DNA from: Syntrophomonas palmitatica JCM 14374
GTDB lineage: Bacteria; Bacillota; Syntrophomonadia; Syntrophomonadales; Syntrophomonadaceae
Length of the DNA stretch: 64,000 nt
Assembly (NCBI RefSeq): GCF_001311885.1
Contig: NZ_BBCE01000011.1
Location: 1-64,000 of the forward strand
Reading direction: 5' to 3'
Shown here: piece after piece, positions 63,811 to 64,000 of the stretch
How the letters are laid out: each line of letters begins with the position of its first letter
Position numbering within the stretch: position 1 is the stretch's first letter
Notes under the pieces: generated by a model
Told to the model about the DNA's origin: nothing
The model's input: only the letters and a program-made list of their open reading frames with translations
Database searches by the model: none
Position numbers and translations under genes: made by a program

Positions 63811-64000
63811 CTGTCATTCCTCCTATCACATACGGTGGCAGATACCGGCGCAGGGCTTCCATGGTCCAGGGGGTTCTGAGCATCAATCCCGAATCGCTGA
63901 TAATATCTTCAATCTCCTGACGCGAAAACCGTTTCCTAATAAGACCAGCCACTACCCCTACATATTCAAGGCTGCCAACAGCCTGCATGCCTACTACCCG
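63785..64000 (-). CDS. C-terminal end of an unrecognised gene, truncated by the window
   Basis: At least 71 residues read in frame from base 64000 (RVVGMQAVGSLEYVGVV) to the stop at 63785. It has helix-rich sequence (FSRQEIEDIISDSGLML) and a glycine-rich tail (IGGMTGGKPG). Family not recognised. It overlaps the ferredoxin start by 26 bases, so the two are probably partners. Confidence 0.6.
   Translation of the reverse strand, partial: RVVGMQAVGSLEYVGVVAGLIRKRFSRQEIEDIISDSGLMLRTPWTMEALRRYLPPYVIGGMTGGKPGSIY

Overview
The window comes from an anaerobic, endospore-forming low- to mid-GC Firmicute of the Clostridia, most like the syntrophic fatty-acid oxidisers (Syntrophomonas and relatives). The evidence is a set of YheC/YheD-type spore ATP-grasp proteins, AddAB, a futalosine-type menaquinone cluster, 3-hydroxybutyryl-CoA dehydrogenase, an acetyl/butyryl-CoA:acetate-type CoA-transferase under sigma-54 control, FdhD/MobB, and a multi-cluster ferredoxin. 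The genus is inferred from gene content, not shown.

Layout. 1-9936 (minus): yheD-like, yheC-like, pfkA, a CBS-PAS sigma-54 activator, hbd, two membrane proteins, a YchF-type GTPase, and a third YheC-like gene that runs off the left edge. 10042-11472 (plus): DUF523 protein and a PP-loop ATPase. 11562-20160 (minus): SGNH hydrolase, metallo-beta-lactamase fold hydrolase, UPF0182 membrane protein, then the menaquinone genes mqnE-mqnA-mqnC with an MTAP-type phosphorylase. 20303-30175: ddl, tRNA-Trp, a lone CheB, a muramoyl amidase, an MscS channel, an EF-G paralogue, and a surE-lepB-DUF4264-DUF366 run. 30176-34548: a sigma-54 promoter with three upstream dyads drives a CoA-transferase, and a second CBS-PAS sigma-54 activator converges on it. 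34548-49917: DUF2225 protein, addB-addA, transporters, a DinG-type helicase, DUF3343, thioesterase, 3D-domain lipoprotein, fdhD-mobB. 49984-63016: Fic protein, then a complete type I-C CRISPR-Cas locus with a 61-repeat array (crRNA on the minus strand), a leader, and cas2-cas1-cas4-cas7-cas8c-cas5c-cas3. 63337-64000: a ferredoxin and the tail of an unrecognised gene.

Two results matter most. First, at least fourteen apparently broken or fused genes are explained almost entirely by single missing bases, mostly in short homopolymer runs. These include cas2, cas5c, cas8c, surE, ddl, the EF-G paralogue, addA and mobB. Restoring the base recovers the family sequence each time, so this is best read as base under-calling rather than mass gene decay. 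It also makes a false DUF523-PP-loop fusion. Second, the CoA-transferase has a textbook -24/-12 promoter, three TGCA-N4-TGCA dyads upstream, and an adjacent CBS-domain sigma-54 activator. This suggests an energy-sensing circuit over acyl-CoA metabolism, and a second CBS-sigma-54 activator sits next to hbd.
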